NCBI RefSeq assembly: GCF_002871345.2
Contig: NZ_CP136964.1
Location: forward strand, 1,364,001 to 1,428,000
DNA: 64,000 nucleotides
Direction of reading: 5' to 3'
Source of the DNA: Nosocomiicoccus massiliensis
GTDB lineage: Bacteria > Bacillota > Bacilli > Staphylococcales > Salinicoccaceae
The notes below the pieces were generated by a model. That model saw only the letters and a list, made by a program, of their open reading frames with translations. It did not search any database and was not told the origin of the DNA. Both the position numbers and the translations under genes were made by a program. Shown here one piece after another: positions 39,911-50,632 of this stretch (its first letter is position 1; each line of letters opens with the position of its first letter).

Positions 39911-40426
39911 ATGAAGAAGCTAATACTTTCTTTTGTTTTATCAGCATGTGCGTGCTTTGTATTATCAAACGAAGCGCATGCGTTAATGTTACAGCCGAGT
40001 CAACCATTCTCTGAAGAAGAAGAGGAAAATGATTCTATAACGTATACATATGGAAAGTTTGTAGATGAACATTTTGTACAACCTGATACTGACGCTGCGG
40101 ATTTTGCGTTACAACTAGCTGTAGGGAAACGATATGTATGGGGTGGGAACTCTAATACAGAAGTTGATTGTTCTGCGTTTACACAGCAGTTTTTAAGAGA
40201 ATTTAAAGGGATTAACATCTCTAGAACAACATATGATCAAGTGAGAGAAGGTACACGAGTAGAAAACCCTGAACCAGGAGACTTAGTGTTCTTTAACGAC
40301 TTTGCACACGTTGGTGTATATGTTGGAGATGGAATGATGGTCGACGCATTAAATCCAGACGAAGGTGTCGGACTACGTGCAGTATCATATGTCCATGGTA
40401 AAGTGGACGGGTATTATAGATACTAA
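39911..40426 (+). CDS. Secreted NlpC/P60 peptidoglycan hydrolase
   Basis: A 171-residue exported cysteine peptidase that likely cuts peptidoglycan stem peptides. The signal sequence ends at EAHA-L (about 24); it also contains LSAC (11-14), which resembles a lipobox, so lipid anchoring is not excluded. The NlpC/P60 domain shows the catalytic Cys in VDCSAFTQQ (about 87) and His in FAHVGVYVGDG (about 133), with GKRYVWGG and PEPGDLVFF between. There is no SH3 or LysM targeting domain. AGGAGG lies about 6 bases before the ATG. Confidence 0.85.
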   Translation: MKKLILSFVLSACACFVLSNEAHALMLQPSQPFSEEEEENDSITYTYGKFVDEHFVQPDTDAADFALQLAVGKRYVWGGNSNTEVDCSAFTQQFLREFKGINISRTTYDQVREGTRVENPEPGDLVFFNDFAHVGVYVGDGMMVDALNPDEGVGLRAVSYVHGKVDGYYRY

Positions 40427-40455
40427 AAAACACGTCACAATTGTGACGTGTTTTT
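40426..40455. terminator. Bidirectional intrinsic terminator
   Basis: AAAAACACGTCACAA and TTGTGACGTGTTTTT form a perfect palindrome between the convergent NlpC and trhO genes. Confidence 0.92.
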
Positions 40456-40456
40456 A

Positions 40457-41440
40457 TTATGCGCGTGGTCCGATCATTTCAGTTTTAGCAAAGTCACTAT
40501 TACGCATTGCTTCAAGGCGTTCTTCGACTTCTTCTTGTGGAATGTTATGAACCGTAATATATCTGTTTCTAGGGTGCTCTGCACATTTCATTGAGCAAGC
40601 GCCTAAATGATTGTGTTGGTTTTCTTCGCTACATAAAATTTGTGCGTTACACTCTGGGTTCGCACAGTTGACGTAGCGTTCACATGGTGTGCCGTCATAA
40701 TGATCTACACCGATAACTGTTGGGTCGACTTGGTTAATCGGTACTGTTAGGCGTTCATCAAATACGTACATTTGACCGTCCCATAGTTGACCTTTTGTAT
40801 TTTCGTCTTTAGCGTAAGTTGCGATACCGCCGTGAAGTTGTCCGACGTTTTCTCCAATACCTTCACGTTTTAACCAGCCAGAGAATTTCTCACAACGAAT
40901 TCCACCTGTACAATATGTTAAGACACGTTTACCTTCAAATAGGTCTTTGTTTTGTCTCACCCATTCCGGTGTATCTCTAAATGTTGAAACTTCAGGTTTA
41001 ATAGCACCACGGAAGTGTCCAACGTCATATTCGTAGTCATTTCTTACGTCTAATACGACAGTGTTTTCATCTTGAATGGCTTCCATCCACTCTTCGGGTG
41101 ATAAATAGTCACCCGTAATTTCGTGTGGGTTAATGTCATCTTCTAAACTTAAGTTCACGAGTTCAGGACGTGGGCGGCAATGCATTTTCTTAAATGCATG
41201 TGTATCTGCTTCGTCAATTTTAAAAGGCATTCCTTTAAATAGTGGGTGATTGTTCATGTACTCGATGTACTTTTCAGTCTGTTCGTAATCACCTGACACT
41301 GTGCCGTTAATCCCTTCATTCGCGACTAAAATACGACCTTTTAGACCGAGGTCTTTACAAAACTGAAGATGCTCATCAGCAAATTCTACTGGATCTTCAA
41401 TCGTAACGTAGTGGTAATACAGTAATACTCGATATTTCAT
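40457..41440 (-). CDS. trhO: tRNA uridine-34 hydroxylase TrhO (rhodanese family)
   Basis: An oxygen-dependent tRNA U34 hydroxylase that starts formation of (m)cmo5U; 327 residues. The N-terminal YceA-type domain ([29 protein letters not shown]) is followed by a rhodanese domain with the active Cys in [11 protein letters not shown] (about 178). A C-terminal extension contains several Cys ([23 protein letters not shown]), probably a zinc-binding module as in other Firmicute members. The second ATG (41440) is chosen since AGGAG lies about 8 bases ahead; 41458 lacks a ribosome binding site. Confidence 0.88.
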   Translation of the reverse strand: MKYRVLLYYHYVTIEDPVEFADEHLQFCKDLGLKGRILVANEGINGTVSGDYEQTEKYIEYMNNHPLFKGMPFKIDEADTHAFKKMHCRPRPELVNLSLEDDINPHEITGDYLSPEEWMEAIQDENTVVLDVRNDYEYDVGHFRGAIKPEVSTFRDTPEWVRQNKDLFEGKRVLTYCTGGIRCEKFSGWLKREGIGENVGQLHGGIATYAKDENTKGQLWDGQMYVFDERLTVPINQVDPTVIGVDHYDGTPCERYVNCANPECNAQILCSEENQHNHLGACSMKCAEHPRNRYITVHNIPQEEVEERLEAMRNSDFAKTEMIGPRA

Positions 41441-41601
41441 TTTGTTTTCTCCTATCATACATATAATTGCAAGTTATACTCGATAGATAATCATGCATTA
41501 AATATTATAGCAGAAACGGCCTGTTTTCGCATGATACTGTTCAAAAAAGTATAATATTTGGTAAAATAAAAGTACGACTATTTGAAATTAGGATGAGCTG
41601 T

Positions 41602-42252
41602 ATGAATATAAAAATATATTTAGATATCGCATGTCCGTATTGCTATATCGCAAAAAAGAAATTTGAAGAAGCGTTAAAGGAATTTAACGAAGTCGATTTT
41701 GAAATCGAATATAAAAGCTTTGAACTCAACTATGAAGCACCAAAATATCCAGAGGAAACGTTGATTACGTCATTATCAGAAAGAACAGGTGTGTCTGAAG
41801 AAGAAATTCGCAGACAATACCGTATTTTAATCGAGTCTGCAAAAGCAGAAGGTATTGAATTGAATCTAGAAAACGTTGTGCCATCAAATACACGTGATGC
41901 GCATCGTTTATTAAAGTTTGCTATTCAAGAAGGAAAAGGTAGTGAAACGTTAGATGAATTATACTATCGTAACTTTAAGTTGAACGAAAACGTTGCTGAT
42001 AAAGATGCGCTTTTATCAGTTGCTGAAGCGGTAGAACTCGATACAGCACGCGCAAAAGAAGTGATTGAAGATGAATCAGAATTCGCGGAACTTGTACTCG
42101 AAGACTTTAATTACGGGAAAATTCTCGGCGTTCAAAGTGTGCCACACTTTATTTTTAACGAGCGCTTTAAAATGAACGGAGCAGCTGAAGTAGATTTATA
42201 TATTTATGCAATTGAAAAAACATTAGATGATATAAAAAAGGGCGATTTATAA
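41602..42252 (+). CDS. DsbA/FrnE-like thiol-disulfide oxidoreductase
   Basis: A 216-residue cytoplasmic thioredoxin-fold protein without signal peptide. The active site CPYC is in IACPYCYIAKKKF (residues 11-17) and the cis-Pro loop is SVPHFIFN near 180. It belongs to the FrnE/polyketide-synthesis-like branch of DsbA family proteins; staphylococcal relatives are linked to disulfide stress. ATG at 41602 has GGATGAG ahead; the ATG at 41593 lies in that site. The terminator hairpin begins inside the 3' end of the gene. Confidence 0.85.
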   Translation: MNIKIYLDIACPYCYIAKKKFEEALKEFNEVDFEIEYKSFELNYEAPKYPEETLITSLSERTGVSEEEIRRQYRILIESAKAEGIELNLENVVPSNTRDAHRLLKFAIQEGKGSETLDELYYRNFKLNENVADKDALLSVAEAVELDTARAKEVIEDESEFAELVLEDFNYGKILGVQSVPHFIFNERFKMNGAAEVDLYIYAIEKTLDDIKKGDL

Positions 42253-42270
42253 TTTAAATCGCCCTTTTTT
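42234..42270 (+). terminator. Intrinsic terminator
   Basis: AAAAAAGGGCGATTTA and TAAATCGCCCTTTTTT form a perfect stem. It overlaps the last six codons of the DsbA-like gene and isolates the purine operon promoter. Confidence 0.92.
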
Positions 42271-42292
42271 ATGTTTGTTTTCGTTAAAACAC

Positions 42293-42338
42293 AAACATTC
42301 GCTTTTAAAAAATAAAAAACGTTCGTATTTTCGGTTTT
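42293..42338 (+). promoter_or_regulatory. Candidate PurR boxes before purE
   Basis: AAACATTCGCTTTT (42293-42306) and AAACGTTCGTATTT (42317-42330) are near direct repeats 24 bases apart; TATTTTCGGTTTT (42326-42338) follows. Each resembles the reverse of the PurBox AWWWCCGAACWWT with two or three mismatches. A guanine riboswitch was looked for and not seen. Confidence 0.4.
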
Positions 42339-42396
42339 TTGTCGATGTTTTATGTGGTATATTATTAATGAATTCTTAAAAAACGGAGTGAGTATT

Positions 42397-42879
42397 TTGG
42401 TAGTTAGTATCGTAATGGGTAGTTCTTCTGATTGGCCAACGATGAAAAAAGCAAAAGACATGCTCGACTATTTCGGGATTGAAACAAATGTCGAAGTCGT
42501 AAGTGCGCATCGTACGCCTAAAAATATGTATGAATTTGCTGAAAATGCAAAAGAAAAAGGGACGAAAGTAATCATCGCAGGAGCTGGCGGAGCAGCACAC
42601 TTGCCAGGGATGATCGCTTCGATGACGAACGTACCAGTCGTTGGCGTACCGATTCAAACGAAAGCGTTAAGCGGTGTCGATTCGTTATATTCTATCGTTC
42701 AAATGCCAGGTGGTGTACCAGTGGCTACGATGGCAATTGGTGAAGCTGGAGCGACGAATGCTGGAATTTATGCGGCGAAAATGATCGCGATAGAAGACGA
42801 ATCAGTCTATGACAAATTAGAAGCATACACAAAATCATTAGAAAAAAAAGTGGAGGATATGCAAAATGACCTCAAGTAA
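42397..42879 (+). CDS. purE: N5-carboxyaminoimidazole ribonucleotide mutase PurE
   Basis: Class I PurE, converting N5-CAIR to CAIR in purine synthesis; 160 residues, the normal length. The start [15 protein letters not shown] and [23 protein letters not shown] and [14 protein letters not shown] are diagnostic, with the catalytic His in SAHRTP. TTG at 42397 is chosen since GGAG (42385-42388) is 8 bases ahead; the frame continues upstream to 42352 but with no family residues. First gene of the pur operon; overlaps purK by 14 bases. Confidence 0.95.
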   Translation: MVVSIVMGSSSDWPTMKKAKDMLDYFGIETNVEVVSAHRTPKNMYEFAENAKEKGTKVIIAGAGGAAHLPGMIASMTNVPVVGVPIQTKALSGVDSLYSIVQMPGGVPVATMAIGEAGATNAGIYAAKMIAIEDESVYDKLEAYTKSLEKKVEDMQNDLK

Positions 42880-43972
42880 GACGATATTACCAATGAAAAC
42901 AATCGGGATTATCGGTGGTGGACAGCTCGGTAAAATGCTCGCACAAAGTGCCCTTCGAATGGGTTATAAAGTTGCGATTTTAGATCCATCTGAAGATGCC
43001 CCTGCTCGTGCGACGTGTCACGAATTTATTCATTCGGACTTTAGTGATGAAAGTGCGCTTAAACAACTTGCAGAAATGTCAGATGTTCTAACGTATGAAT
43101 TTGAAAACATCGATGCACATTTACTGAGAGATTTAGTCGAACATCACTATGTTCCTCAAGGTGCAGAGACAGTACTCACCCTTCAAGACAGAGAAACTGA
43201 AAAAGCAGCAATTCAAAAATCAGGAGCGACAGTCGTACCGTATCAAACGACGAATACAAAAGAAGAATTGCAGCAGTTTATCGAAAAACATGATTACCCT
43301 GTGATCGTAAAAACTGCAACAGGTGGTTATGATGGTAAAGGGCAATATTTAATTGAGTCAGAAAAAGATATTAAAGACGTGCCATTTGGAGACGTTGAAC
43401 TCGTTACAGAAAAATATATCGACCTAGAACGAGAAGTGTCGTTAACAGTAGCAAGAAGCGCAAGTAGTGAAACAGTCGTCTTCCCACTTCAAGAAAACTT
43501 ACATCGCAATCAAATTCTGTATCGTACGATTGCACCGTCAAGAATTGACGTATTTGAAGAAGCGAAACGACAAGTCGAACTCATCATGGAAGAGTTACTA
43601 TTCGTCGGAGTCTTCACAGTAGAATTTTTCGTCGACAAAGACAACAACGTCTACGTCAATGAAATCGCACCAAGACCTCACAACTCAGCACATTATACGA
43701 TTGAAGCGTGTAACATCAGTCAGTTTGACGCACATATATTAGCGGTATGTGATTTACCATTACCAGAAGTTTATCAGCATCAACCAGCGATTATGATGAA
43801 CTTACTCGGACAAGATTTAGATCGCTTAGAAGATGAATTATATAAACACTCAGACTGGAACGTTCACTTATATGGAAAATCAGACCGTAAACCTGAACGT
43901 AAAATGGGCCACGTCACAATACTCACAGATGAAATCGAAACGACATTAAACGATATTAAACAACATTTCTAA
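42866..43972 (+). CDS. purK: N5-carboxyaminoimidazole ribonucleotide synthase PurK
   Basis: ATP-grasp enzyme making N5-CAIR from AIR, bicarbonate and ATP; 368 residues. [20 protein letters not shown] (about 12-31) is the N-terminal fold; [18 protein letters not shown] carries the ATP-site Lys and glycine loop; [19 protein letters not shown] is the metal/ATP motif. GGAGG lies about 10 bases before the ATG. In related operons purC-purS-purQ come next; here purL starts 30 bases after the stop. Confidence 0.95.
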   Translation: MTSSKTILPMKTIGIIGGGQLGKMLAQSALRMGYKVAILDPSEDAPARATCHEFIHSDFSDESALKQLAEMSDVLTYEFENIDAHLLRDLVEHHYVPQGAETVLTLQDRETEKAAIQKSGATVVPYQTTNTKEELQQFIEKHDYPVIVKTATGGYDGKGQYLIESEKDIKDVPFGDVELVTEKYIDLEREVSLTVARSASSETVVFPLQENLHRNQILYRTIAPSRIDVFEEAKRQVELIMEELLFVGVFTVEFFVDKDNNVYVNEIAPRPHNSAHYTIEACNISQFDAHILAVCDLPLPEVYQHQPAIMMNLLGQDLDRLEDELYKHSDWNVHLYGKSDRKPERKMGHVTILTDEIETTLNDIKQHF

Positions 43973-44002
43973 AATAAGAAATTAAAACGTTGGAGGAAAA
44001 TA

Positions 44003-46165
44003 ATGACAAAATTTAATGAACCTACTGCACAACAAATTGCCGATGAGAAACTATATACACAAATGGGATTACGTGAAGATGAGTACGACAAAGTCGTTGA
44101 GTTATTAGGAAGACAACCAAACTACACAGAAACTGGAATTTTTGCGTCTATGTGGAGTGAACATTGTAGTTACAAAACATCTAAAACATTTTTACGCCAA
44201 TTCAACTCAAAAGGTGAACGCGTATTAATGGGACCTGGTGAAGGTGCAGGAGTTGTGGATATTGGCGACAATGAAGCGGTCGTATTTAAAGTAGAATCTC
44301 ATAACTCTCCGTCAGCAGTTGCACCGTTCCATGGTGCTGCGACTGGTATTGGTGGGATTTTACGTGACATCGTATCAATCGGTTCAACACCAATTGCGCT
44401 CGTAAACTCTCTAAGATTTGGTGAGTTAGACAATGATAACAGTAAGTGGTTATTAAAAGAGGCAACAGACGGTTTACAATTTTATGGTAATACGATGGAA
44501 ATTAGCGCTGTAACTGGAGAAGTAGAATTCGATGAACGTTTCCAAGGACGTCCGCTCGTTAACGCGATGGCAGTCGGTTTAATTAATCATGATGACATTC
44601 AAAAAGGGCTCGCACAAGGTGTCGGGAACAAAGTCGTTTATGCAGGTCTTGAAACAGGCAAAGACGGTATTTTAGGTGCGTCATTCTCAAGTGAAGAGTT
44701 AGGTGAGGACCGTAAAGTAGAAATTCCAGATACACAAGAAGGATATCCTGAAATCGGTAAACGTTTAATGCACGCAACACTTGAAGCAATCAAACACGAT
44801 AAACTCGTCGGTATTCAAGATATGGGTGCAGCGGGGCTTACTTCATCTTCAGCAGAAATGGCAGCTAAAGGTGGATACGGTATTGAAATGCATTTAGATA
44901 AAGTACCTGTATCTGACGATACAATTTCACCATTTGAAATGATGTTATCTGAAACACAAGAGAGAATGCTTCTCGTCGTAGAAGACGGTTCAGAAGAAGA
45001 ATTTCTTAAAATTTTCGAAAAACATGATTTACCAGCCGCTGTAATCGGTGAAGTTACTGAAGGTGAATCACTCGTTTTATATTACGAAGGTGAAAAGTAC
45101 GCAGACCTTCCAACTGAACATTTAGAAAACGCACCAGAAGTTATCTTAGAAGGTAAAGAAAGAGAATTAGATGAAGCAAGAGTAGACTATAGTAACGAAG
45201 ATTTAGTCGATGTCTTTAAACAACTCATTCACCATCCAACACTTGGAGATAAGTCATACATTTACAACAAATTCGATCGTAAAGAAGACACGCTACAAGG
45301 CTCTGGATTTGGTGCAGGAATTGTCCGTATTGGAGACAGCAATAAAGCGATTGCTGTAGCGATTGACGGTAAAGGACGTTACGTTGAAGCAGATCCATAT
45401 AACGGAGGGAAAGAGACAGTATTACACGCGTTTAGAACGACACTTGCAACAGGTGCGTTACCAATTGCGATGACGGACGGTCTGAACTACGGTAACCCTG
45501 AAAATAAAGAAATGTATGAAATTATTAAACAGTCAACTAAAGGTATGGCTGAAGCATCAGTTGCTGTAAATACACCAGTAATTTCAGGAAACGTTTCGTT
45601 ATATAACGAGACAAAAGACGGCCCAGTATTACCGACACCAATTATCGGTATGGTCGGTTTAATTGAAGACGTGACGTATTTAACTGAGCGATTTGTAAAA
45701 GAAGGCGACAGCATTTACGTCGTTGGAGAGTTAACACCTGAATTTAGTGGAAGCCAAATCGAAAAACTCGTCGACAACACAGTGCGTCATACAGAACGTA
45801 CGGTTGATTTAGATAAAGAATACGCACGTGGTATGGAGTTAAGACAACTATTATTAGATGGTGATTTAGAAAAAATCGCACCGATCGGTCGTGGTGGTTT
45901 CATTATCAAACTTGCACAACTCCTATCGCACTATGACTTAGGGGCAGACGTTCAATTAGACGTTCGTGGTGATCTATTATTCAGTGAAACAGCAGGTACG
46001 TATATCGTAGTTGGTAAAAAAGGATTAAATATTAAAGACGCTGTAGAAATCGGTACAGTGACAGGTGAAAACTTTAAAGTGAAAGCAGAAGGCTTAGAAT
46101 TAGACTTACCGATGTCAGAAGTAAAAGAACTATATGAAACAGCAATTACAAGTCGCTTAAATTAA
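44003..46165 (+). CDS. purL: Phosphoribosylformylglycinamidine synthase subunit PurL
   Basis: ATP-dependent synthetase subunit that makes FGAM from FGAR; 720 residues, the small PurL type that normally works with PurS and the glutaminase PurQ. The start region GIFASMWSEHCSYKTSK, VFKVESHNSPSAVAPFHGAATGIGG and VGQDM-like GIQDMGAAGLTSSSAEMA are intact. GGAGG precedes the ATG. Neither purS nor purQ is next to it, so at this locus the enzyme lacks its source of ammonia from glutamine. Catalytic features of PurL itself look complete. Confidence 0.95.
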   Translation: MTKFNEPTAQQIADEKLYTQMGLREDEYDKVVELLGRQPNYTETGIFASMWSEHCSYKTSKTFLRQFNSKGERVLMGPGEGAGVVDIGDNEAVVFKVESHNSPSAVAPFHGAATGIGGILRDIVSIGSTPIALVNSLRFGELDNDNSKWLLKEATDGLQFYGNTMEISAVTGEVEFDERFQGRPLVNAMAVGLINHDDIQKGLAQGVGNKVVYAGLETGKDGILGASFSSEELGEDRKVEIPDTQEGYPEIGKRLMHATLEAIKHDKLVGIQDMGAAGLTSSSAEMAAKGGYGIEMHLDKVPVSDDTISPFEMMLSETQERMLLVVEDGSEEEFLKIFEKHDLPAAVIGEVTEGESLVLYYEGEKYADLPTEHLENAPEVILEGKERELDEARVDYSNEDLVDVFKQLIHHPTLGDKSYIYNKFDRKEDTLQGSGFGAGIVRIGDSNKAIAVAIDGKGRYVEADPYNGGKETVLHAFRTTLATGALPIAMTDGLNYGNPENKEMYEIIKQSTKGMAEASVAVNTPVISGNVSLYNETKDGPVLPTPIIGMVGLIEDVTYLTERFVKEGDSIYVVGELTPEFSGSQIEKLVDNTVRHTERTVDLDKEYARGMELRQLLLDGDLEKIAPIGRGGFIIKLAQLLSHYDLGADVQLDVRGDLLFSETAGTYIVVGKKGLNIKDAVEIGTVTGENFKVKAEGLELDLPMSEVKELYETAITSRLN

Positions 46166-46189
46166 GAATAACTGGAGGAGGAATTTAGC

Positions 46190-47572
46190 GTGTTTGGTAT
46201 ATGGGGTCATGAAAATGCATCAGAACTCACATATATCGCGCTCCATAGTTTACAACATCGAGGACAAAACGGTGCAGGTATCGTCGCATCAAATGAGGAC
46301 TACTTATTTGGTGCGCGCGGTATGGGCCTTTTAAATGACGCGATATCTAAAGAACAGCTCGAGTCATTAAAGCCGTTTAAAAATGCGATTGGACACGTCC
46401 GTTATGCGACAAAAACTTCGTCTGAACTCGCAAACGTCCAACCGATATTACTAAAAAGTTATTCTGGTGACTTAGGTATATGTCATAACGGTAACTTAAC
46501 GAACGCGATACAATTACGAAAAGCTTTAGAATCTGAAGGGTCAATCTTTCAAACGACGACAGACGTCGAAGTGATGGCGCATCTTTTAAAACGATCTAAA
46601 GCAAGAACTAATAAAGATAGAATTAAAAGTGCACTTAGACAAGTCAAAGGTGCTTTTGTATTTTTACTACTACAAGAAAATAGTTTAACGATTGCAATGG
46701 ATAACCACGGTGTTCGTCCGTTAATGCTCGGACGAATTGACGATGCGTGGTGTGTCGCGAGTGAAACGTGTGCATTTACTGCAATCGGTGCGGAGTATGT
46801 CCGTGATATTGAACCAGGTGAATTTATAACGATTACTGACGACGGTATCGACTTTGATAAGTACTCTTATGTCGAGCGTCCAAATTTATGTTCGATGGAA
46901 TATATTTATTTTGCGCGCGCAGACTCAGAGTTTCGTCATCAGTCCACATACCGTATTCGTAAAGCGCTCGGAGCTGCACTTGCGAAAGAGTTTAAACATG
47001 AAGCAGATCTCGTTATCGGGGTGCCCGATTCAAGTCTCGCTGCAGCGAGAGGTTTTTCATCAGAATCTGGTATTAAACAAGAGGCTGGACTACTTAAAAA
47101 TCGATATGTCGGACGTACGTTTATTACACCAGGTCAAGAAGCTAGAGAACGTGCAGTACGTATGAAGTTATCTCCGGTGAGAGATATCGTTGAAGGGAAA
47201 CGAGTCATCGTCATCGATGATTCAATAGTGAGAGGGACGACGAGTAAGTATATCGTTCGCGCACTGAGAAAAGCAGGCGCAACAGAAGTGCACATGGGTG
47301 TCTCGTCGCCGCCGTTAAAAGATCCGTGCTATTACGGTATCGACGTCTCAACTCATGCAGAGATTATCGCTTCAAGAAAGTCTGTTGAAGAAATTTGTGA
47401 AGAAATTGATGCAGATTCTCTCACGTATTTATCTGTCGAAAGTATGCATGACGTCTATAGACAATTCGGTTCTAGAGGTGAGTGTGACGCATGCTTTACA
47501 GGAGATTATCCGATTGAAGTTGTGGACGATTTATTACCACAAGAAAAAGAACAAAAATCTAAAGGAGTTTAA
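46190..47572 (+). CDS. purF: Amidophosphoribosyltransferase PurF lacking the N-terminal catalytic Cys
   Basis: First enzyme of purine synthesis (PRPP to phosphoribosylamine), 460 residues. The PRPP loop [27 protein letters not shown] and four Cys at the places of the Bacillus Fe-S ligands (NLCSMEY, DPCYYG, CDAC) are present. The protein starts [15 protein letters not shown], whereas relatives start with a propeptide and Cys-Gly-Val-FGIWGHE; that Cys is the glutaminase nucleophile. In-frame codons upstream read stop (46169), L-E-E-E-F-S, aligning Phe with the Cys. Glutaminase activity should be lost, while ammonia-dependent activity could remain. GTG follows GGAGGAGG. Confidence 0.9.
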   Translation: MFGIWGHENASELTYIALHSLQHRGQNGAGIVASNEDYLFGARGMGLLNDAISKEQLESLKPFKNAIGHVRYATKTSSELANVQPILLKSYSGDLGICHNGNLTNAIQLRKALESEGSIFQTTTDVEVMAHLLKRSKARTNKDRIKSALRQVKGAFVFLLLQENSLTIAMDNHGVRPLMLGRIDDAWCVASETCAFTAIGAEYVRDIEPGEFITITDDGIDFDKYSYVERPNLCSMEYIYFARADSEFRHQSTYRIRKALGAALAKEFKHEADLVIGVPDSSLAAARGFSSESGIKQEAGLLKNRYVGRTFITPGQEARERAVRMKLSPVRDIVEGKRVIVIDDSIVRGTTSKYIVRALRKAGATEVHMGVSSPPLKDPCYYGIDVSTHAEIIASRKSVEEICEEIDADSLTYLSVESMHDVYRQFGSRGECDACFTGDYPIEVVDDLLPQEKEQKSKGV

Positions 47573-47574
47573 TT

Positions 47575-48594
47575 ATGTCTGAGCAATATAAACAAGCTGG
47601 CGTAGATATTGAAGCAGGGTATGAAGCGGTTAAACAAATGAAAGTGCACGTACAACAAACTATGCGTAAAGAAGTACTCGGAGGTCTTGGAGGCTTCGGT
47701 GCAGCGTTTGATTTATCGCAGTTAAATTTAAAAGAGCCAGTACTCGTATCGGGTACGGATGGTGTTGGTACGAAGTTACAACTTGCGATCGACTCAAATC
47801 GCCACGATACGATTGGAATTGACGCAGTTGCGATGTGCGTGAACGATATTTTAACGACAGGTGCAGAGCCACTGTACTTTTTAGACTACATTGCTGTAAA
47901 TAAAGTAGTCCCTGAACAAGTTGCTGATCTCGTTAAAGGTGTCAGTGAAGGTTGTAAACAAGCAGGATGTGCGTTAATCGGTGGAGAAACTGCTGAAATG
48001 GGTGATATGTACGACGAAGGTGCGTATGATATCGCAGGATTTGCAGTCGGTGCGGTTGAGAAATCAGAATATGTTGATTTTGATAGCGTCAATGCTGGAG
48101 ACGTCATTATCGGGTTACCCTCAAGTGGTATTCATTCAAATGGATATTCACTCGTTCGTAAAATCATTAAAGATAACAACGTTGACGTAAACGATACGTT
48201 AAACGGTACGCCTTTAATCGATTTACTACTCGAGCCAACTCGAATCTACGTCAAACAAATACTAAAACTCCAAGAAGACGTTAAAATTAAAGCGATGAGC
48301 CATATTACAGGTGGAGGTTTCTATGAAAACATTCCACGTGCGTTAAGAGAAGGGCTCGGTGCTGAAGTGGACGTGACAGACGTTAAAGTACCTGAGATTT
48401 TAGAGTGGTTAATCGACCAAGGAAACATTAACCGTGACGAGGCGTATAACGTCTTTAACATGGGCGTAGGTTTTATGATTGTCGTCGATGAAAACGATAA
48501 AGACAAAGCACTTGAAAACTTAAAAGCGTCAGGTGAAAGTCCAGTCGTTTTAGGTAAAGTAGTGAATGAAGAAGGACTTACAATCCATGGTTAA
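47575..48594 (+). CDS. purM: Phosphoribosylformylglycinamidine cyclo-ligase PurM
   Basis: Closes the imidazole ring to give AIR; PurM/PurL fold, 339 residues. Family motifs: [19 protein letters not shown] at the start, [42 protein letters not shown] (in part), [11 protein letters not shown] and the C-terminal [20 protein letters not shown] ends 7 bases ahead of the ATG and the gene lies 2 bases after purF. It overlaps purN by 8 bases. Confidence 0.96.
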   Translation: MSEQYKQAGVDIEAGYEAVKQMKVHVQQTMRKEVLGGLGGFGAAFDLSQLNLKEPVLVSGTDGVGTKLQLAIDSNRHDTIGIDAVAMCVNDILTTGAEPLYFLDYIAVNKVVPEQVADLVKGVSEGCKQAGCALIGGETAEMGDMYDEGAYDIAGFAVGAVEKSEYVDFDSVNAGDVIIGLPSSGIHSNGYSLVRKIIKDNNVDVNDTLNGTPLIDLLLEPTRIYVKQILKLQEDVKIKAMSHITGGGFYENIPRALREGLGAEVDVTDVKVPEILEWLIDQGNINRDEAYNVFNMGVGFMIVVDENDKDKALENLKASGESPVVLGKVVNEEGLTIHG

Positions 48595-49144
48595 TGTTGC
48601 AGTTTTCGCTTCAGGAAGCGGAAGTAACTTTGAAAATATCGCGACGAGCGACTTACCACTGTCTATAAAAGTATTAATTGTCGACAATAAAGACGCAAAA
48701 GCAATTGAACGCGCAAAACGTTTAAATGTACCGTATGAAATTGTCGAAAGAAGCGGTAAAACTAAAGAAGAGTTTGAAGCAGAAATATTAAATGTTTTAA
48801 AAGACAAAAATATCGAGTACATATTACTCGCAGGATTTATGAAAATTTTATCGGCAGAATTTATCGAACGATACGACCGTAAAATCATTAATATCCACCC
48901 GTCGTTATTACCGAGCTTTAAAGGTAAAAACGGCATATTAGATGCTTATAATTACGGTGTAAAAGTCAGTGGAGTTACGGTGCATTACGTCGACAGTGGT
49001 ATCGATACTGGTGAAATTATCGATCAAGAACCAGTAGTTTTAAGAGATGACGATACGTTAGAAAGTTTTGAAGAGAAAATTCACGAAGCCGAATATAAGT
49101 TATATATTCGCGCGCTTAAAAAAGTGTTGGAGGTAAAAGAATGA
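48587..49144 (+). CDS. purN: Phosphoribosylglycinamide formyltransferase PurN
   Basis: Transfers a formyl group from 10-formyl-tetrahydrofolate to GAR; 185 residues. [12 protein letters not shown] near the start binds the phosphate; [16 protein letters not shown] holds the catalytic Asn and His, and [12 protein letters not shown] the catalytic Asp. ATG at 48587 ([11 protein letters not shown]) has GAAGGA ahead and overlaps the purM end, the usual arrangement; the frame from 48566 would add seven residues and lacks a ribosome binding site. Confidence 0.95.
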   Translation: MVNVAVFASGSGSNFENIATSDLPLSIKVLIVDNKDAKAIERAKRLNVPYEIVERSGKTKEEFEAEILNVLKDKNIEYILLAGFMKILSAEFIERYDRKIINIHPSLLPSFKGKNGILDAYNYGVKVSGVTVHYVDSGIDTGEIIDQEPVVLRDDDTLESFEEKIHEAEYKLYIRALKKVLEVKE

Positions 49145-50619
49145 GAGCGTTACTCAGTGTTTCAGATAAGACAGGAATTACTGAATTTGGACAGAAACTC
49201 GTAGATAACGGCTACGAATTATTTAGTACAGGAGGTACGCTTAAAGCGTTAGAAGACGCGAACGTCCCTGTAAAAAGTGTGTCAGAACTCACGCACTTCC
49301 CTGAAATTATGGATGGCCGAGTGAAGACATTACATCCAGCAGTACATGGTGGTTTACTTGCTGATCGTAGTAAACAGTCTCATTTAGACGAGTTAAAAGA
49401 GCAAGATATTGATTTAATCGACATGGTTGTCGTTAACCTTTATCCGTTTGAAGAGACGGTAAAAGATGAAAACGTAACGATTGAAGATGCGATTGAAAAT
49501 ATCGATATCGGTGGTCCGACGATGTTACGTGCAGCGGCTAAAAACTATAAACACGTACTCGCAGTAGTAAACCCAGCTGATTACGATGCGGTCATTAGCC
49601 GAATTCAAACCGATGACTTAACAGAAGATTTTAGAAGAGAGCTAATGGTTAAAGTATTTAAACATACGACAAATTATGACCAAGCAATCACGAACTTCTT
49701 TAGTCAAGCTGAAAAAACACTTCGTTATGGTGAGAACCCGCACCAAAAAGCACGTTATATTCGTACGACAAGTGCACCGAACACGATTTTAAATGCAAAG
49801 ATTTTAAACGGAAAAGAGCTATCATACAACAACTTCCGTGACGCAGATAGTGCGTATTTACTCGCGCGTAAATTTAACGGTCCTGTAGCAGTTGCTGTTA
49901 AACATATGAACCCGTGTGGTGTCGGCGTTGGCGATACGATTTACGACGCGTTTCAAAATGCTTATGACGCAGATCCACAGTCAATATTCGGTGGAATCGT
50001 TGCGTTAAACAAAGAAGTCGATTTAGAAACAGCAGAAGCATTAAGCAAAATCTTTTTAGAAGTGATAATTGCACCTAAGTACACTGCAGCGGCATTAGAA
50101 AAACTTCAAGAGAAAAAGAACTTACGTGTATTAGAAATTGACTTCACTGAACAAACAGGCGATGAAGAAATCGTTAGCGTATCAGGTGGGTATTTAATCC
50201 AAGATAGAGATAACGCTCCGTTAAATATGGATGACGTAACAGTCGTAACGAAAAAAGAACCGACAGACAGTGAATACCGTGCACTTGCTCTCGCGTTAGA
50301 AGTTGTTAAGCACGTAAAATCAAACGCGATTGTACTTGCTGATGAACATCGTACAGTCGGTATCGGTGCAGGTCAAATGAACCGTGTCGGTGCGTTAAAA
50401 ATTGCGATTGAACGTGCAACAAAAGAGTTAGATGGTACGGTCGTTATGGCAAGTGATGGGTTCTTCCCAATGCCAGACTCTGTACAAGTCGCACACGAAG
50501 CAGGCATCAACGCAATTATTCAACCAGGTGGATCTAAGCGTGACCAAGATTCGATTGATTACTGTGACGCACATGATATGACGATGGTCACAACTGGTAT
50601 GAGACACTTTAAACATTAG
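49141..50619 (+). CDS. purH: Bifunctional AICAR formyltransferase / IMP cyclohydrolase PurH
   Basis: Catalyses the last two steps to IMP; 492 residues. The N-terminal MGS-like cyclohydrolase domain shows [17 protein letters not shown] and [12 protein letters not shown] with [13 protein letters not shown]; the AICARFT domain shows [24 protein letters not shown] and the C-terminal [11 protein letters not shown] and [10 protein letters not shown]. It starts at an ATGA overlap with purN behind GGAGG. Slightly shorter than the usual 510 or so. Confidence 0.96.
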   Translation: MRALLSVSDKTGITEFGQKLVDNGYELFSTGGTLKALEDANVPVKSVSELTHFPEIMDGRVKTLHPAVHGGLLADRSKQSHLDELKEQDIDLIDMVVVNLYPFEETVKDENVTIEDAIENIDIGGPTMLRAAAKNYKHVLAVVNPADYDAVISRIQTDDLTEDFRRELMVKVFKHTTNYDQAITNFFSQAEKTLRYGENPHQKARYIRTTSAPNTILNAKILNGKELSYNNFRDADSAYLLARKFNGPVAVAVKHMNPCGVGVGDTIYDAFQNAYDADPQSIFGGIVALNKEVDLETAEALSKIFLEVIIAPKYTAAALEKLQEKKNLRVLEIDFTEQTGDEEIVSVSGGYLIQDRDNAPLNMDDVTVVTKKEPTDSEYRALALALEVVKHVKSNAIVLADEHRTVGIGAGQMNRVGALKIAIERATKELDGTVVMASDGFFPMPDSVQVAHEAGINAIIQPGGSKRDQDSIDYCDAHDMTMVTTGMRHFKH

Positions 50620-50632
50620 GAGAGAATAATAT

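Noticed and set aside
42271..42396. Purine riboswitch before purE
   Set aside because: No aptamer core (TATAATCC...GTCTAC-type sequence) could be found.
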